NCBI GenBank assembly: GCA_016793325.1
Contig: JAEUKI010000030.1
Coordinates: forward strand, 62,001 to 126,000
Length of the DNA: 64,000 nt
Direction of reading: 5' to 3'
Source of the DNA: Myxococcales bacterium
GTDB lineage: Bacteria; Myxococcota_A; Polyangia; Polyangiales; Ga0077539
This document shows, one piece after another, positions 25,917 to 34,435 of this stretch. Position numbers and translations under genes: made by a program. How positions within the stretch are numbered: the first letter of the stretch is position 1; each line of letters starts with the position of its first letter. The notes under the pieces are model-generated. The model saw only the letters and a program-made list of their open reading frames with translations. It did not search any database and was not told the DNA's origin.

Positions 25917-26666
25917 ATGCGGCGTTCGTTGTTGATTGTGTGTGCGCTCGTGGGACTCGCGACTCACTGCGCGCGAACGCAATCGGTTCCCAGTGACCTC
26001 GGCGCGATCGAGTCGCTGGCGTGGCTCGGGGGCGTGTGGCAGTCGACCGGAGACTCGACGATCACCGTCGAGCGCTGGACCCTCGCCCGCGACGGCGCCA
26101 TGCGCGGCGCGAGCACCACGCACCGCAGCGGAACGCTCGTGCACCACGAGCTCTTGCGCATCGACGCGCGCGGCGGGCGCGTGCGCTACGTCGCCGCGCC
26201 CGAGGGGCAAGCGGTCACCGAGTTCGCGCTCGTCACGGCGCGGGCGAATTTCGCGCGCTTCGAGAACCCCGCGCACGACTACCCGCAGTGGATCGAGTAC
26301 CGACGCGAGGGCGCCCGATTGACCGCGCGCGTCGGCGCCAACGACGCCGCGCGCCCGCGGGTGTCCGAGTGGAGCTTCGAGCTCGCGCGGCCCGCGAACG
26401 AGCCCACGGTCGCGGCCGTGACGGTGTGCGCCAACCGAGACAACGCACAAGAAATCAACGTGACCGTCCCGCGCTGCACGTGCGGGGCGAGCGTCCTGTG
26501 TCGAGAGGTGCCTTCGAGCCAAGAGCCGTTGGCGCTCGCGGTGTTCGACAACGACTGCGACGCGTGCCTGGAGTCCACCGGGCGCTGCGCGGCGCCGGTC
26601 ACCGCGGCGAGGGTCGCTGCGGCGGACGGCGGGTGCTCGGTCGAGCGCGTGCGAAGCGTGTGGTGA
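25917..26666 (+). CDS. Exported DUF6265-like protein
   Basis: A 249-residue protein with a signal peptide (MRRSLLIVCALVGLATHC). The Cys at 18 follows a poor lipobox, so lipidation is doubtful. Residues 33-125 (LAWLGGVWQST... ERWT...GAMRGAS... VTEFALV... FENPAHDYPQWIEYRR) match the pattern of a lipocalin-like domain known as DUF6265. The C-terminal half is Cys-rich (RCTCGASVLC, DNDCDACLESTGRC). Function is unknown. It follows rimO by 57 bp but is unlikely to be related to it. Confidence 0.7.
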   Translation: MRRSLLIVCALVGLATHCARTQSVPSDLGAIESLAWLGGVWQSTGDSTITVERWTLARDGAMRGASTTHRSGTLVHHELLRIDARGGRVRYVAAPEGQAVTEFALVTARANFARFENPAHDYPQWIEYRREGARLTARVGANDAARPRVSEWSFELARPANEPTVAAVTVCANRDNAQEINVTVPRCTCGASVLCREVPSSQEPLALAVFDNDCDACLESTGRCAAPVTAARVAAADGGCSVERVRSVW

Positions 26667-26874
26667 CGCTCCAGCGGCTCGGCCCTCCGTTGGCGACGCG
26701 CCCGACGTCGACACATGAATTCATCGAAGTGAGAGCTCGACCGGGTGACCGTTGGAGCTCTCGTAGCAGCCGTCGGGCTCGAGACCATCCGCGCGAAACG
26801 GCCCCACCCCGGTCTTGTGCTCGCCTCGAGCCATCGTGGCTTCGACTGTCCCTCCATTGCGCGCAGCGCGCTCA

Positions 26875-26940
26875 CCAGTGACTGCGTCGTGGTCACTGGT
26901 GACTACGTCGTGGACACCAGTGACTACGGTGACGACGTGA
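26875..26940. repeat. 21-bp tandem repeat with hairpin between convergent genes
   Basis: About three units of 21 bp (starting 26875, 26896, 26917), each containing GTGACTACGTCGTGG or a variant. The first unit is also a perfect 8-bp inverted repeat (CCAGTGAC/GTCACTGG, 26875-26899) with a 9-nt loop. It lies at the 3' side of two convergent genes and extends into the last codons of the minus-strand gene. It may act as a bidirectional stop, but there is no T-tract. Confidence 0.7.
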
Positions 26941-27286
26941 CTCCCATCGCGATCACGAGCGCGAGGGGGAGCTCAGCGTGCGACTGCGCGATCTCGTCGT
27001 CGGTGGCCCAGTACTCGCCCACCATGTGGCGCGCGACGGCGATGGCGAGCGCGCGAGGGGTCGTCGGGAGCGCGAGCTTTACCCAGCGAAACGCGGTGGT
27101 TCCGAAGAAGCCGAAGCCGTCGGGGCCGCCGATGGAGAGCGCGGGAGGAGCGCTCTCTTCGCGGTACTCGACGCGGTCGCTCAACCCCGCGGCGGACACG
27201 AGTCGCTCGGCGATCGATCGCGCGTGAGAGACGTCCGTCACGGGCGAGCGCGGGTCGAAGTCATGGATTGTGTGATCGTTATTCAT
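26924..27286 (-). CDS. Small protein of unknown function
   Basis: A 120-residue cytosolic protein I do not recognise. The ATG at 27286 has GGAG with 7-nt spacing. The sequence is mixed and looks genuine: a charged N-terminus (MNNDHTIHDFD), ERLVSAAGLSDRVEYREE, a Gly/Phe segment (GGPDGFGFFGTTAFRWVKL) and a helical stretch (ALAIAVARHMVGEYWATDDE). The end is encoded by a tandem repeat. It lies 106 bp downstream of the next minus-strand gene and may be co-transcribed with it. Confidence 0.6.
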   Translation of the reverse strand: MNNDHTIHDFDPRSPVTDVSHARSIAERLVSAAGLSDRVEYREESAPPALSIGGPDGFGFFGTTAFRWVKLALPTTPRALAIAVARHMVGEYWATDDEIAQSHAELPLALVIAMGVTSSP

Positions 27287-27392
27287 AGAGCAGCTCCGCG
27301 TCGGGTTTGTGACAGGCGCGAACGCTCACACCTCGTAGACCCATCCGTTCTCGATCTTGCCTGTCATCCTTCAAACCCGGCTCCGCTGTAGA

Positions 27393-28613
27393 TCAAATCG
27401 CCGCCATGGGCGCCGCGAGCTGCGCGCGCTCGCCGTCGAACGAGACGAGCGCGTAGCCGAGCGACCACAGGCTCAACAGCGCCGCGAGCGCGCACGGGAC
27501 GGTCGCGACCTCTTCTCCTTGCCACGGCTCGGGCACCGGCTCTTCTTGCGGAAAGCTCGCGCGGATCTCGACCATCACGCGCCAGAACTCCGCGAGCGAG
27601 AGCGCCTCTCGCAGCCCCGCAGGCACGTACGTGTCCGACCACTCGACGTTGGCCGCGGTCGCGGCGCGACCTTCGGCCCAGGCGCGTTCGGCGGTCGAGA
27701 GGCGGATCTTTCGCAGCGCGCGCTCGAGCTGCGAGGGCCACGGGCCGCGGTAGACGTCGAGCATCCCGCGACGATCGAGGACGGCCCACTCGAAGTGCGA
27801 GGGCTCGCGCTGGTTCCACGCGCGCAGGGAGCTGGCGAACTCGCGGGCGAGGCGCTCGGCGGCGAGCATTCCATCGGGGTCCGTCGCGAGCGAGATGGCC
27901 GAGCGAACGTCGGGCGGCGCGTCGACGACCGTGCGCCGCACGCGGCCCCAGCGGTCTCGCGCGCCTCCGCGAAACGAGCGCGATCCGTCCCCCGGCCACT
28001 CGACAGGAATGAGCGCCCTCGCCGCGAGGACCTCCCACGCTTCGGCGCCGTCCGAGACGCCCTCGACCGCGCGAACGACGGCGCTCGGGTCCCTTCGCGT
28101 CGGGCGCATCAAGTGCTGCGCGACCTCGTCGTAGTCGGGCCAGCCCGGGATTTCTGCGGGCAAAAACGCTGCGAGCGTGCAGGCGACCTGCTCGGCCGAC
28201 GTGCGCGGCCAAGTGTACTGCCGATCGATCGCCGCGGCGCCCGCGTCGAGCAGCTCGATCGCGCGACGGACGTTTCCCGAGACCCCGGCGAGGACGTTGT
28301 GAGCGATCTCGAGGGCGGCCAGCGCGCACTCGGCCGCAGCGAGCGCTGTGTCCGCGTTGGTTCGTCTTCGTGAGCGTTCGGTGATCTCGCGCACCTCGTC
28401 GAGCGATCGAGCGATGTCCGCGCGAGGGTCCTCGCCGCCCCCCAAACGAAACGCCGGCGCGAGCGCGTTGCGCAGCAAAACTCCGTCTCGTTCGATTGCG
28501 CCAACCGCCGCGTTGCGCGCGACGTGCGAGAGCGCCTGCGACAGCCTCCGCGGCGGCACTGCGCGGTCGATCGCCGCATCCAACACATCGACTGGCGAGG
28601 GGACAGCCTCCAT
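27393..28613 (-). CDS. Protein of unknown function, mostly helical
   Basis: A 406-residue protein without signal peptide or transmembrane helix. The ATG at 28613 (MEAVPSPVDVLDAAIDRAV) is preferred over an earlier ATG at 28667. The N-terminal 150 residues are helical and Ala/Arg-rich. The middle has several Trp and Pro residues (WPRTSAEQVACTLAAFLPAEIPGWPDY), and the C-terminal third contains YVPAGLREALSLAEFWRVM and a hydrophobic LAALLSLWSLGYALV segment. No family was recognised. It is transcribed divergently from the Ser/Thr kinase gene. Confidence 0.6.
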   Translation of the reverse strand: MEAVPSPVDVLDAAIDRAVPPRRLSQALSHVARNAAVGAIERDGVLLRNALAPAFRLGGGEDPRADIARSLDEVREITERSRRRTNADTALAAAECALAALEIAHNVLAGVSGNVRRAIELLDAGAAAIDRQYTWPRTSAEQVACTLAAFLPAEIPGWPDYDEVAQHLMRPTRRDPSAVVRAVEGVSDGAEAWEVLAARALIPVEWPGDGSRSFRGGARDRWGRVRRTVVDAPPDVRSAISLATDPDGMLAAERLAREFASSLRAWNQREPSHFEWAVLDRRGMLDVYRGPWPSQLERALRKIRLSTAERAWAEGRAATAANVEWSDTYVPAGLREALSLAEFWRVMVEIRASFPQEEPVPEPWQGEEVATVPCALAALLSLWSLGYALVSFDGERAQLAAPMAAI

Positions 28614-28778
28614 CGCTCGGCTGAAGGTACCAGCCGGGGCCCGGGATTGCTGCGCCGTCCCACACACCCCTACCCAAAAATTCCATGCTTCGGGAGGTCG
28701 TAACTGTTAGGCATCGCAAAGAAACGCGCGTACGATCCTTCTTCGACGGCGCCTGAGCGAGCGCCGGCGCAAACGCGA

Positions 28779-30410
28779 ATGAGCGGCCAGGATCCCAAGA
28801 CGCTGATCAACACCACGTTGCCCGGTGGCTATCACCTGCAGCGCTTCATCGGTGCTGGCGCGTTTGCTTGGGTGTTTTACGCGACGGACGCGAAGAAGCA
28901 GCCGTGCGCCGTTAAGGTCCTGACAGCGGACACGCCCGAGGCGCGGACGTTGTTTGTGCGTGAAATCAAGATCCTCCGTCAGCTCCCGAAGAACCGCTAC
29001 TGCGTGAAGTACGTCGGCGACGGCAGCACCGCGCACGGGATGCCGTTTCTCGCGATGGAGTACATCGACGGCTGCACCCTCAAGGACGCGCTGAAGTTTC
29101 AGCCGGTGTGGGACGTCAACGAGGCGCTCAAGTTCGGCCTGCAGCTCTGCGAAGCGCTGCACGGGCTGCACACGTACGGCCTCGCTCACCGCGACCTCAA
29201 GCCCGAAAACGTGATGCTCACCCGCGAGTGGGAGGTCCGCTTGATGGACTTCGGACTCGTGAAGGACGCGCAGGGCCTGCTCAAGCTCTTCGAGAGCGAA
29301 GACATCATGTCGGGCAGGGATTTTGCCGAGAATATCGACAAGGCCATGCTCGCCGGGACGCCCGAGTACATGGCCCCCGAGCAGTTCTCGGACCCGATGG
29401 TGCAGGACGAGCACGAGGCGAAGACCGACACCTGGACCGACGTCTACTCGACGGCGCTGATCTTGTTTCAGCTCATGTCGGGCGAGAAGCTGTTTCCCTT
29501 CAAGCCGACGGCGAAGGACCAGAAGGGCTACGCGCGCGAGCTGCTCGCGTACATCCGCTCGCGCACCGAGACGCAGGACAGCCAACTGCGAAAGCACTCG
29601 GCGATCCCCGAGCGATTGTGGCCCGTGCTCGTCTCCGCGCTGCGCAACAACCCCAAGCAACGGCCGCACAACGCGGACGCGTTCGCGCAGAAGCTCAGGA
29701 TGTACCTCGAGCAGGGAGAGGTCGATCAGTTCGAAGACGACGAGCACACGTCGGTCGCGAGCATGTCGATGCTGCTCCCGGTCGTTCAGTCCGCGGCGAT
29801 GGCGACGATGGCCAAGGCGGCCAACGCGGGCGGCTCGCAGCCGAGCGCGCTCGACAAGGGACCTTCGTCCAAGCCCATGAACAAGGGGCTCCCGCCGCAG
29901 AAGGCTGGTCCCTCGTTGCCTCCCTCGCGTCCGCCTGCGAGCGGCGGAGGCGCGGCGCCGCCTCCGAAGAAGGGCGGCGGTGCGTCGGCCGATCGACCCG
30001 TGGATGTGGCCGCGGTGCAAGCGTACCGAGAGCAGCGACTCAACAAGCCGAGCGGCCCGGACTACACGCTTCCGCCGGGCGCGCTGCACGCCAAGGACAT
30101 CCCGATCCCGCAGAACATTCCCACGCCGGGGCAGGGGCGATCGCCGCTCGCGCAGACGGCGTCGCTGCCGGTTCCGCTGGTGAATCAAGCGCCGCAACCC
30201 GTTCCGCTCGTGCAGGGCGCGCACGGAGCGAACGGAGCGGGCGTCGCGTCGCCGGACGTGTCGATGAGCCAGGCTGTTCCGATCGCGCAGGTCGCGCAGC
30301 CGGTGGAAGACGAGTCGATGGGCGGCGGGATGAAGGCCGCGATCGCGTTTGCGGTCATCGGCTTGCTCGCGCTCGCGGGCGCGATCGGCTGGATCTTGTT
30401 TCAGAAGTAG
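28779..30410 (+). CDS. Tail-anchored eukaryotic-type Ser/Thr protein kinase
   Basis: A 543-residue Hanks-type kinase. The glycine loop is GAGAFAWV (25-32), the ATP lysine Lys46, the helix-C glutamate Glu62 (VREIK), the catalytic loop HRDLKPEN (137-144) and DFG 157-159. GTPEYMAPEQF marks the activation segment. After residue 310 comes a long Pro/Gly/Ala-rich linker. A single transmembrane helix (AAIAFAVIGLLALAGAIGWILF) ends the protein one or two residues before the stop, so there is no extracellular sensor domain. Targets are unknown. A glutamine amidotransferase gene begins 59 bp downstream. Confidence 0.93.
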   Translation: MSGQDPKTLINTTLPGGYHLQRFIGAGAFAWVFYATDAKKQPCAVKVLTADTPEARTLFVREIKILRQLPKNRYCVKYVGDGSTAHGMPFLAMEYIDGCTLKDALKFQPVWDVNEALKFGLQLCEALHGLHTYGLAHRDLKPENVMLTREWEVRLMDFGLVKDAQGLLKLFESEDIMSGRDFAENIDKAMLAGTPEYMAPEQFSDPMVQDEHEAKTDTWTDVYSTALILFQLMSGEKLFPFKPTAKDQKGYARELLAYIRSRTETQDSQLRKHSAIPERLWPVLVSALRNNPKQRPHNADAFAQKLRMYLEQGEVDQFEDDEHTSVASMSMLLPVVQSAAMATMAKAANAGGSQPSALDKGPSSKPMNKGLPPQKAGPSLPPSRPPASGGGAAPPPKKGGGASADRPVDVAAVQAYREQRLNKPSGPDYTLPPGALHAKDIPIPQNIPTPGQGRSPLAQTASLPVPLVNQAPQPVPLVQGAHGANGAGVASPDVSMSQAVPIAQVAQPVEDESMGGGMKAAIAFAVIGLLALAGAIGWILFQK

Positions 30411-30469
30411 CGCTGGGCACAAATTCGACAGCGGGCCGCGCGTCGTGCAAATCGCGTGGGCTGTTCGCC

Positions 30470-31201
30470 ATGTGTCGACTCGTCGCTGCGTTGAGTGCTC
30501 GTCCGTGCGCCCTGCGTCACGCGTTGATCGCCGCGCCTCGCTCGTTGAAGGCGCTCTCGATCGAACATCGCCACGGCTGGGGCGTCGCTGCGCACCGCGA
30601 GCACCGCTGGTCCGTCACCGTCGGAACGCCGCCCGCCCACGAAGACCCCGCCTTCGACCAAGCGTGCTCGCAAGAGACGCACGCGCTGATCGCGCACGTG
30701 CGGCTCGCGACCGTGGGCTCGGTGCAGCGAGAGAACACGCACCCGTTTCTTCGAGGCCGCTGGTGCTTCGCGCACAACGGGACCATTCGCGATCAAGACT
30801 TCTTGCGCGAACGAACGTCCGTCGCGCGCGACGGAGAGCGCGTCGGGAGCACCGACAGCGAGCGGTTCTTCGCGTACATCCTCACGCGGCTCGACAGCGA
30901 GGGCCTGGCGGACGAGCCCGCGTCCGAGCGCGTCGATCGCGTGCTCGCGGAGGCTGTCCGCGAGGCGACCGACCGCGAAGGGTTCGGCGCGGTGAACTTC
31001 GTGCTGAGCGACGGCGAGTCGCTCTACGTCCACCGCCTCGGTCGAACGCTCTCGATCCGCGAAGAAGAGGGCCTCTTCGTCGCGGCGAGCGAGCCGTGGA
31101 GCGACGACGGCGCGTGGCGCTCGTTCGACGAGCGGGCGCTCGTGCGCGTCGAGGTCGGCCCCGGGCGAACATTGCGACGCCGAACGTTGCGCGAGTCCTG
31201 A
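30470..31201 (+). CDS. Class II glutamine amidotransferase domain protein
   Basis: A 243-residue Ntn-hydrolase. The ATG at 30470 exposes Cys2 as the N-terminal nucleophile (MCRLVAAL). Family motifs of the YafJ/EgtC type follow: HGWGVAAH, LIAHVRLATVGSV, NTHPFLRGRWCFAHNGTI and STDSERFFAYIL. Such proteins hydrolyse the gamma-glutamyl amide. With no synthase domain attached the acceptor is unknown; ergothioneine-type EgtC activity is one possibility, but no egt genes are nearby. The reading frame is open upstream, but Cys2 decides the start. Confidence 0.88.
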   Translation: MCRLVAALSARPCALRHALIAAPRSLKALSIEHRHGWGVAAHREHRWSVTVGTPPAHEDPAFDQACSQETHALIAHVRLATVGSVQRENTHPFLRGRWCFAHNGTIRDQDFLRERTSVARDGERVGSTDSERFFAYILTRLDSEGLADEPASERVDRVLAEAVREATDREGFGAVNFVLSDGESLYVHRLGRTLSIREEEGLFVAASEPWSDDGAWRSFDERALVRVEVGPGRTLRRRTLRES

Positions 31202-31223
31202 GGGCGCGCGAACCTTCGGACTT

Positions 31224-31805
31224 ATGTACCCACCGCCGAACCAACCGTACCAACAACCCTATCAACAACCCTACCCAGCGCCTTCGCCCTTCGGCGGACC
31301 GCAGGGGATGGCAGCGCCCGTGCCCGCGTCGGCGACGGTGCTCTTGATTTGTGGTGTTCTGAAGTTGATCTCCGCCGCGCTCTGCATCCTCGGCGGGATC
31401 CTCGCGTTCGTCGGCGGCGCCGCGTGGACCGCGGGCGTCAGCGACGGAACGGCGGGCGGCAATTTCGCCGGCGGCCTCGGCGGGCTGATCGCGGGCGGCC
31501 TCGGCGCGGTGCTCTTTTGCGTGGGCAGCGCGATCTTGATGAGCGGCGTGCTCGACACCGCGGGCGGCGTTCTCGCGCGCAAGGGCCGCGCGTCCGGCCG
31601 CGTGATCGGGATCATCTCGGCGGTGCTCGGGCTGCTCGGCGCGATGGGCAGCTTGAGCGGACCGATGTTGGCGCCCGCGGATCGCTACGGTTCGGAGGCC
31701 GGGGGCGGGCTCGTCGGCGGGCTCTTCGGGTTCTTGATCGTCGGCGGGCTCAACCTGTACCTCCTCGTGTCGTTCATTCGAAACGGCGAGGCGTTCAAGA
31801 GCTGA
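31224..31805 (+). CDS. Small four-helix membrane protein
   Basis: A 193-residue inner-membrane protein. A Pro/Gln/Tyr-rich cytosolic N-terminus (YPPPNQPYQQPYQQPY) precedes about four Gly/Ala-rich transmembrane helices (ATVLLICGVLKLISAALCIL, GLGGLIAGGLGAVLFCVG, GRVIGIISAVLGLLGAMG, GLFGFLIVGGLNLYLLV). No enzymatic motif is present. The stop codon overlaps the start of the CtpA-type protease gene (TGATG), so translation is coupled and a functional link is plausible. Confidence 0.75.
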   Translation: MYPPPNQPYQQPYQQPYPAPSPFGGPQGMAAPVPASATVLLICGVLKLISAALCILGGILAFVGGAAWTAGVSDGTAGGNFAGGLGGLIAGGLGAVLFCVGSAILMSGVLDTAGGVLARKGRASGRVIGIISAVLGLLGAMGSLSGPMLAPADRYGSEAGGGLVGGLFGFLIVGGLNLYLLVSFIRNGEAFKS

Positions 31806-33103
31806 TGAAGCGCCCGAGCTCTCTCGCGATTCGCCGCGGATTCATCGCGGCCGCTGCGCTCTCAGCGGCCTTCGTCGCTGGCACCATGACCCCGCGCGCG
31901 GCGCACTCGGACGGTCCTCGCGCGAGCCCGTACCGCAGGCTCGGGATCGTCGCGCAGGTGCTCGCGCACATCGAGAACAGCTACGTCGACCCGCTCGACG
32001 AGGACCGGCTCGTGGACGGAGCGGTTCGCGGGATGGTGAGCACGCTCGATCCGCACTCGAGCTACTTGTCTCCCGAGGACTACTCGCTGCTCGAGGCGGA
32101 CACGAGCGGGCAGTTCGGCGGCGTCGGCGTCGAGATCGACGCGCGCGGGGATTTTCTCACGGTGCTCGTCCCGTTTGCGGGGTCTCCTGCGGCGCGCGCG
32201 GGCGTCCGCGCGGGCGACGAGATCTTGCAGATCGAGGGGCACGACGCGCGCGGGATGGACGTCGACGAGGCGGTTCGACGGATGCGTGGCCGTCCGGGAT
32301 CGCACGTGCGGATGACCCTTCGTCGTCGCGGCGTGACCGACCCCATTCGCGTCGAGCTCGTGCGCGAGATCATTCACGTCAACTCGGTCGAGTCTCGCGA
32401 GCTGCCCGAGGGCGTCGGGTACGTGGCGATCAAGAGCTTTCAAGATCGAACGAGCGACGAGGTCTCGCAAGCGCTCGATCGATTGACGCGCGCTGCGGGC
32501 GGGCGGCTGCGCGGGCTCGTGCTCGACCTGCGGTTCAACCCGGGCGGGCTGCTCGATGAAGCGGTGTTCGTCGCCGATCAGTTTCTGCGCGAAGGCGTGA
32601 TCGTGACGACGCGCGGTCGCAATGGACAAGCGCAGGACGAAGCGCGCGCGCGGGCCGCGGGGACGAGGCCCGACTTTCCGATCGTGGTGATCGTCAACGG
32701 CTACAGCGCGAGCGCGGCGGAGATCCTCGCGGGCGCGCTGCAAGACCACCATCGCGCGCTCATCGTCGGCCAGCGAACGTTCGGAAAGGGCAGCGTTCAG
32801 AGCGTGATCGACCTGCCCGACGGCGGCGCGCTCAAGCTCACGATCGCGCGGTACTTCACGCCGAGCGGACGGAGCATTCAGGCGCAGGGCATCGCTCCCG
32901 ACGTGATGGTGGACGACGGCGAGGCGCCCGAACAACCGCGCGAGCCCGAGCGCGAGCGCGACCTCGAGCAGCACTTGCCGTCGAGCGACCGGGGCGACCC
33001 CGAGCCCGCGGCGATCCCGGGGAGCGACATCCGCGACCTCCAACTGCGCACAGGTTTTCAACTGCTGCGGGGTTTGATCAGGGCGCGTGAGGCGAGGCGC
33101 TAA
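31805..33103 (+). CDS. Carboxyl-terminal processing protease, S41 family
   Basis: A 432-residue periplasmic protease of the CtpA/Prc family. An N-terminal signal anchor (FIAAAALSAAFVAGTM) is followed by the S41 N-region, a PDZ domain (about 100-180, GGVGVEIDARGDFLTV, SPAARAGVRAGDEIL) and the catalytic core. The Ser/Lys dyad is Ser303 (NGYSASAAEILAGAL) and Lys328 (GQRTFGKGS), with the 25-residue spacing typical of the family. DLRFNPGGLLDEAV is the conserved core strand. The C-terminus is Glu/Pro/Arg-rich. The start overlaps the preceding membrane-protein gene. Confidence 0.93.
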   Translation: MKRPSSLAIRRGFIAAAALSAAFVAGTMTPRAAHSDGPRASPYRRLGIVAQVLAHIENSYVDPLDEDRLVDGAVRGMVSTLDPHSSYLSPEDYSLLEADTSGQFGGVGVEIDARGDFLTVLVPFAGSPAARAGVRAGDEILQIEGHDARGMDVDEAVRRMRGRPGSHVRMTLRRRGVTDPIRVELVREIIHVNSVESRELPEGVGYVAIKSFQDRTSDEVSQALDRLTRAAGGRLRGLVLDLRFNPGGLLDEAVFVADQFLREGVIVTTRGRNGQAQDEARARAAGTRPDFPIVVIVNGYSASAAEILAGALQDHHRALIVGQRTFGKGSVQSVIDLPDGGALKLTIARYFTPSGRSIQAQGIAPDVMVDDGEAPEQPREPERERDLEQHLPSSDRGDPEPAAIPGSDIRDLQLRTGFQLLRGLIRAREARR

Positions 33104-33233
33104 ACCGCCACTCATTCGATCGTCGTACTTTTCTCGCGAGATTCGCGGCGGTTTGACTTGATTTCAACCACGCCGATGCTCGGCTCATTTCTACGACGTT
33201 CAATTGTGGCGTGGTTGAGCGCGGCGCAGAGAG

Positions 33234-33410
33234 GGGGACGGTGCTCTGATTGTGAAAATCGCAAATAGTGCTGCGATTCCAACGATCTTTAGCGCGCCAC
33301 AGAAATCGCGTTTGCCACGGGGTTCAGTCAAACGCCCTCCAGGGTCGGTATGGATTTGCCCCATAGTTATTGAGCTGGATCGCAAATGTGAGAATCAGAG
33401 CACCGTCCCC
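33234..33410. mobile_element. MITE-like element with 18-bp terminal inverted repeats
   Basis: The ends are a perfect 18-bp inverted repeat, GGGGACGGTGCTCTGATT at 33234-33251 and its complement at 33393-33410. The 177-bp body is AT-richer than its surroundings and has no credible gene. ATCGCAAAT occurs near both ends in the same orientation. The ends resemble those I associate with IS200/REP-type transposons, but this is from memory. No clear target-site duplication is visible. The rest of 33104-33455 holds no gene. Confidence 0.7.
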
Positions 33411-33455
33411 ACTGGCGCGAGGGCCGTTCTACGGGTATCCGCCCGTGCTGAGCTC

Positions 33456-34418
33456 ATGGCCGAGACCCAGACCCCCACCAAGGCGCCTGCGAAGGCATCG
33501 GTAAAGGCGCCAGCCGCGAAGAGCGCGCTCGCCAAGCCCAACCCCGTGGACCTCGTGGCCGACGCTGCGGCGACGCCCTCGGGTCTGCAGAAGCGCAACC
33601 TCGCGATCCTCGGCGGAGCGCTGTTGATCCTCTGGATCACCGCGTTTGCGTCGGGGAGCAAGATCGTCGTGGGCATCGCGGTGGTCCTGACCGTGGCCGT
33701 GGCGGGGCTGCTGCTCTGGGTGTGGCGCTGGGTGCAGAAGCAGCGCTCGGTGATCGACATCATCAAGGAGGGCGCGGGCAGCAAGGAGGCGCGCGCCGCG
33801 GCGATCGCCAAGCTCGACGCGCAGGACGGCGACGGCAAAGACGTCGTCTCGCAGCTCGCCAAGGCGCAGCTCGTCGCGCAAGACGACCCCGATCGCGCGC
33901 TCGAGATCCTCGAGCGGATCGACATCGCGAAGGCGCCGAGCCCCATTCAAGACGAAGTGCGCGCGATGCGAGCGCAGCTCTATCTCGTGAAGGACCGTCC
34001 GAGGGACGCGCGCGAGCTCGCCGATCAGATCACGATCGCCAACGCGACCGAGGCGGCCTCGCGCGGGATGCTCGCGGCGGTCGTCGCCGAGACGTGGGCC
34101 CGCACAGGAAAGGTCAAAGAAGCGGTCGAGCTCTTGATCACGATCGATCCGGACGAGGCGGACTTCGAGAAGGTGCGCGTTCCGCTGTTGATGGCGCGGG
34201 TGTTTACCAACTTCGCGGACGGCAAGAAGGACAAGGTCAAGAAGGACCTCCGCGCCCTCATGGACGAGAACCTCAACTACCTCGGTCGCTTCGCGAACCC
34301 GAAGGCGAAGATCCACCCCGAGCTCCAGAAGCTCGCGCGCGAAGTGCTCCAGACCAACCCCGAAGTGATGAAGCTCGCGAAGAAGTCGCAGAACCGCGCG
34401 CAGCGACGGGGGCGATAG
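33456..34418 (+). CDS. Membrane-anchored TPR-like protein
   Basis: A 320-residue protein. The ATG at 33456 lies just beyond the MITE-like element; upstream in-frame codons run into the element and are rejected. An Ala/Lys/Pro-rich N-terminus is followed by two close transmembrane helices (NLAILGGALLILWITAFAS, IVVGIAVVLTVAVAGLLLWV). The remaining 220 residues are helical with TPR-like features (KAQLVAQDDPDRALEILERI, AQLYLVKDRPRDARELADQ, AETWARTGKVKEAVELLI) and a basic C-terminus. It probably scaffolds a membrane complex. It is convergent with ttcA. Confidence 0.7.
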   Translation: MAETQTPTKAPAKASVKAPAAKSALAKPNPVDLVADAAATPSGLQKRNLAILGGALLILWITAFASGSKIVVGIAVVLTVAVAGLLLWVWRWVQKQRSVIDIIKEGAGSKEARAAAIAKLDAQDGDGKDVVSQLAKAQLVAQDDPDRALEILERIDIAKAPSPIQDEVRAMRAQLYLVKDRPRDARELADQITIANATEAASRGMLAAVVAETWARTGKVKEAVELLITIDPDEADFEKVRVPLLMARVFTNFADGKKDKVKKDLRALMDENLNYLGRFANPKAKIHPELQKLAREVLQTNPEVMKLAKKSQNRAQRRGR

Positions 34419-34435
34419 CGCGACAGCGGCGCGGG

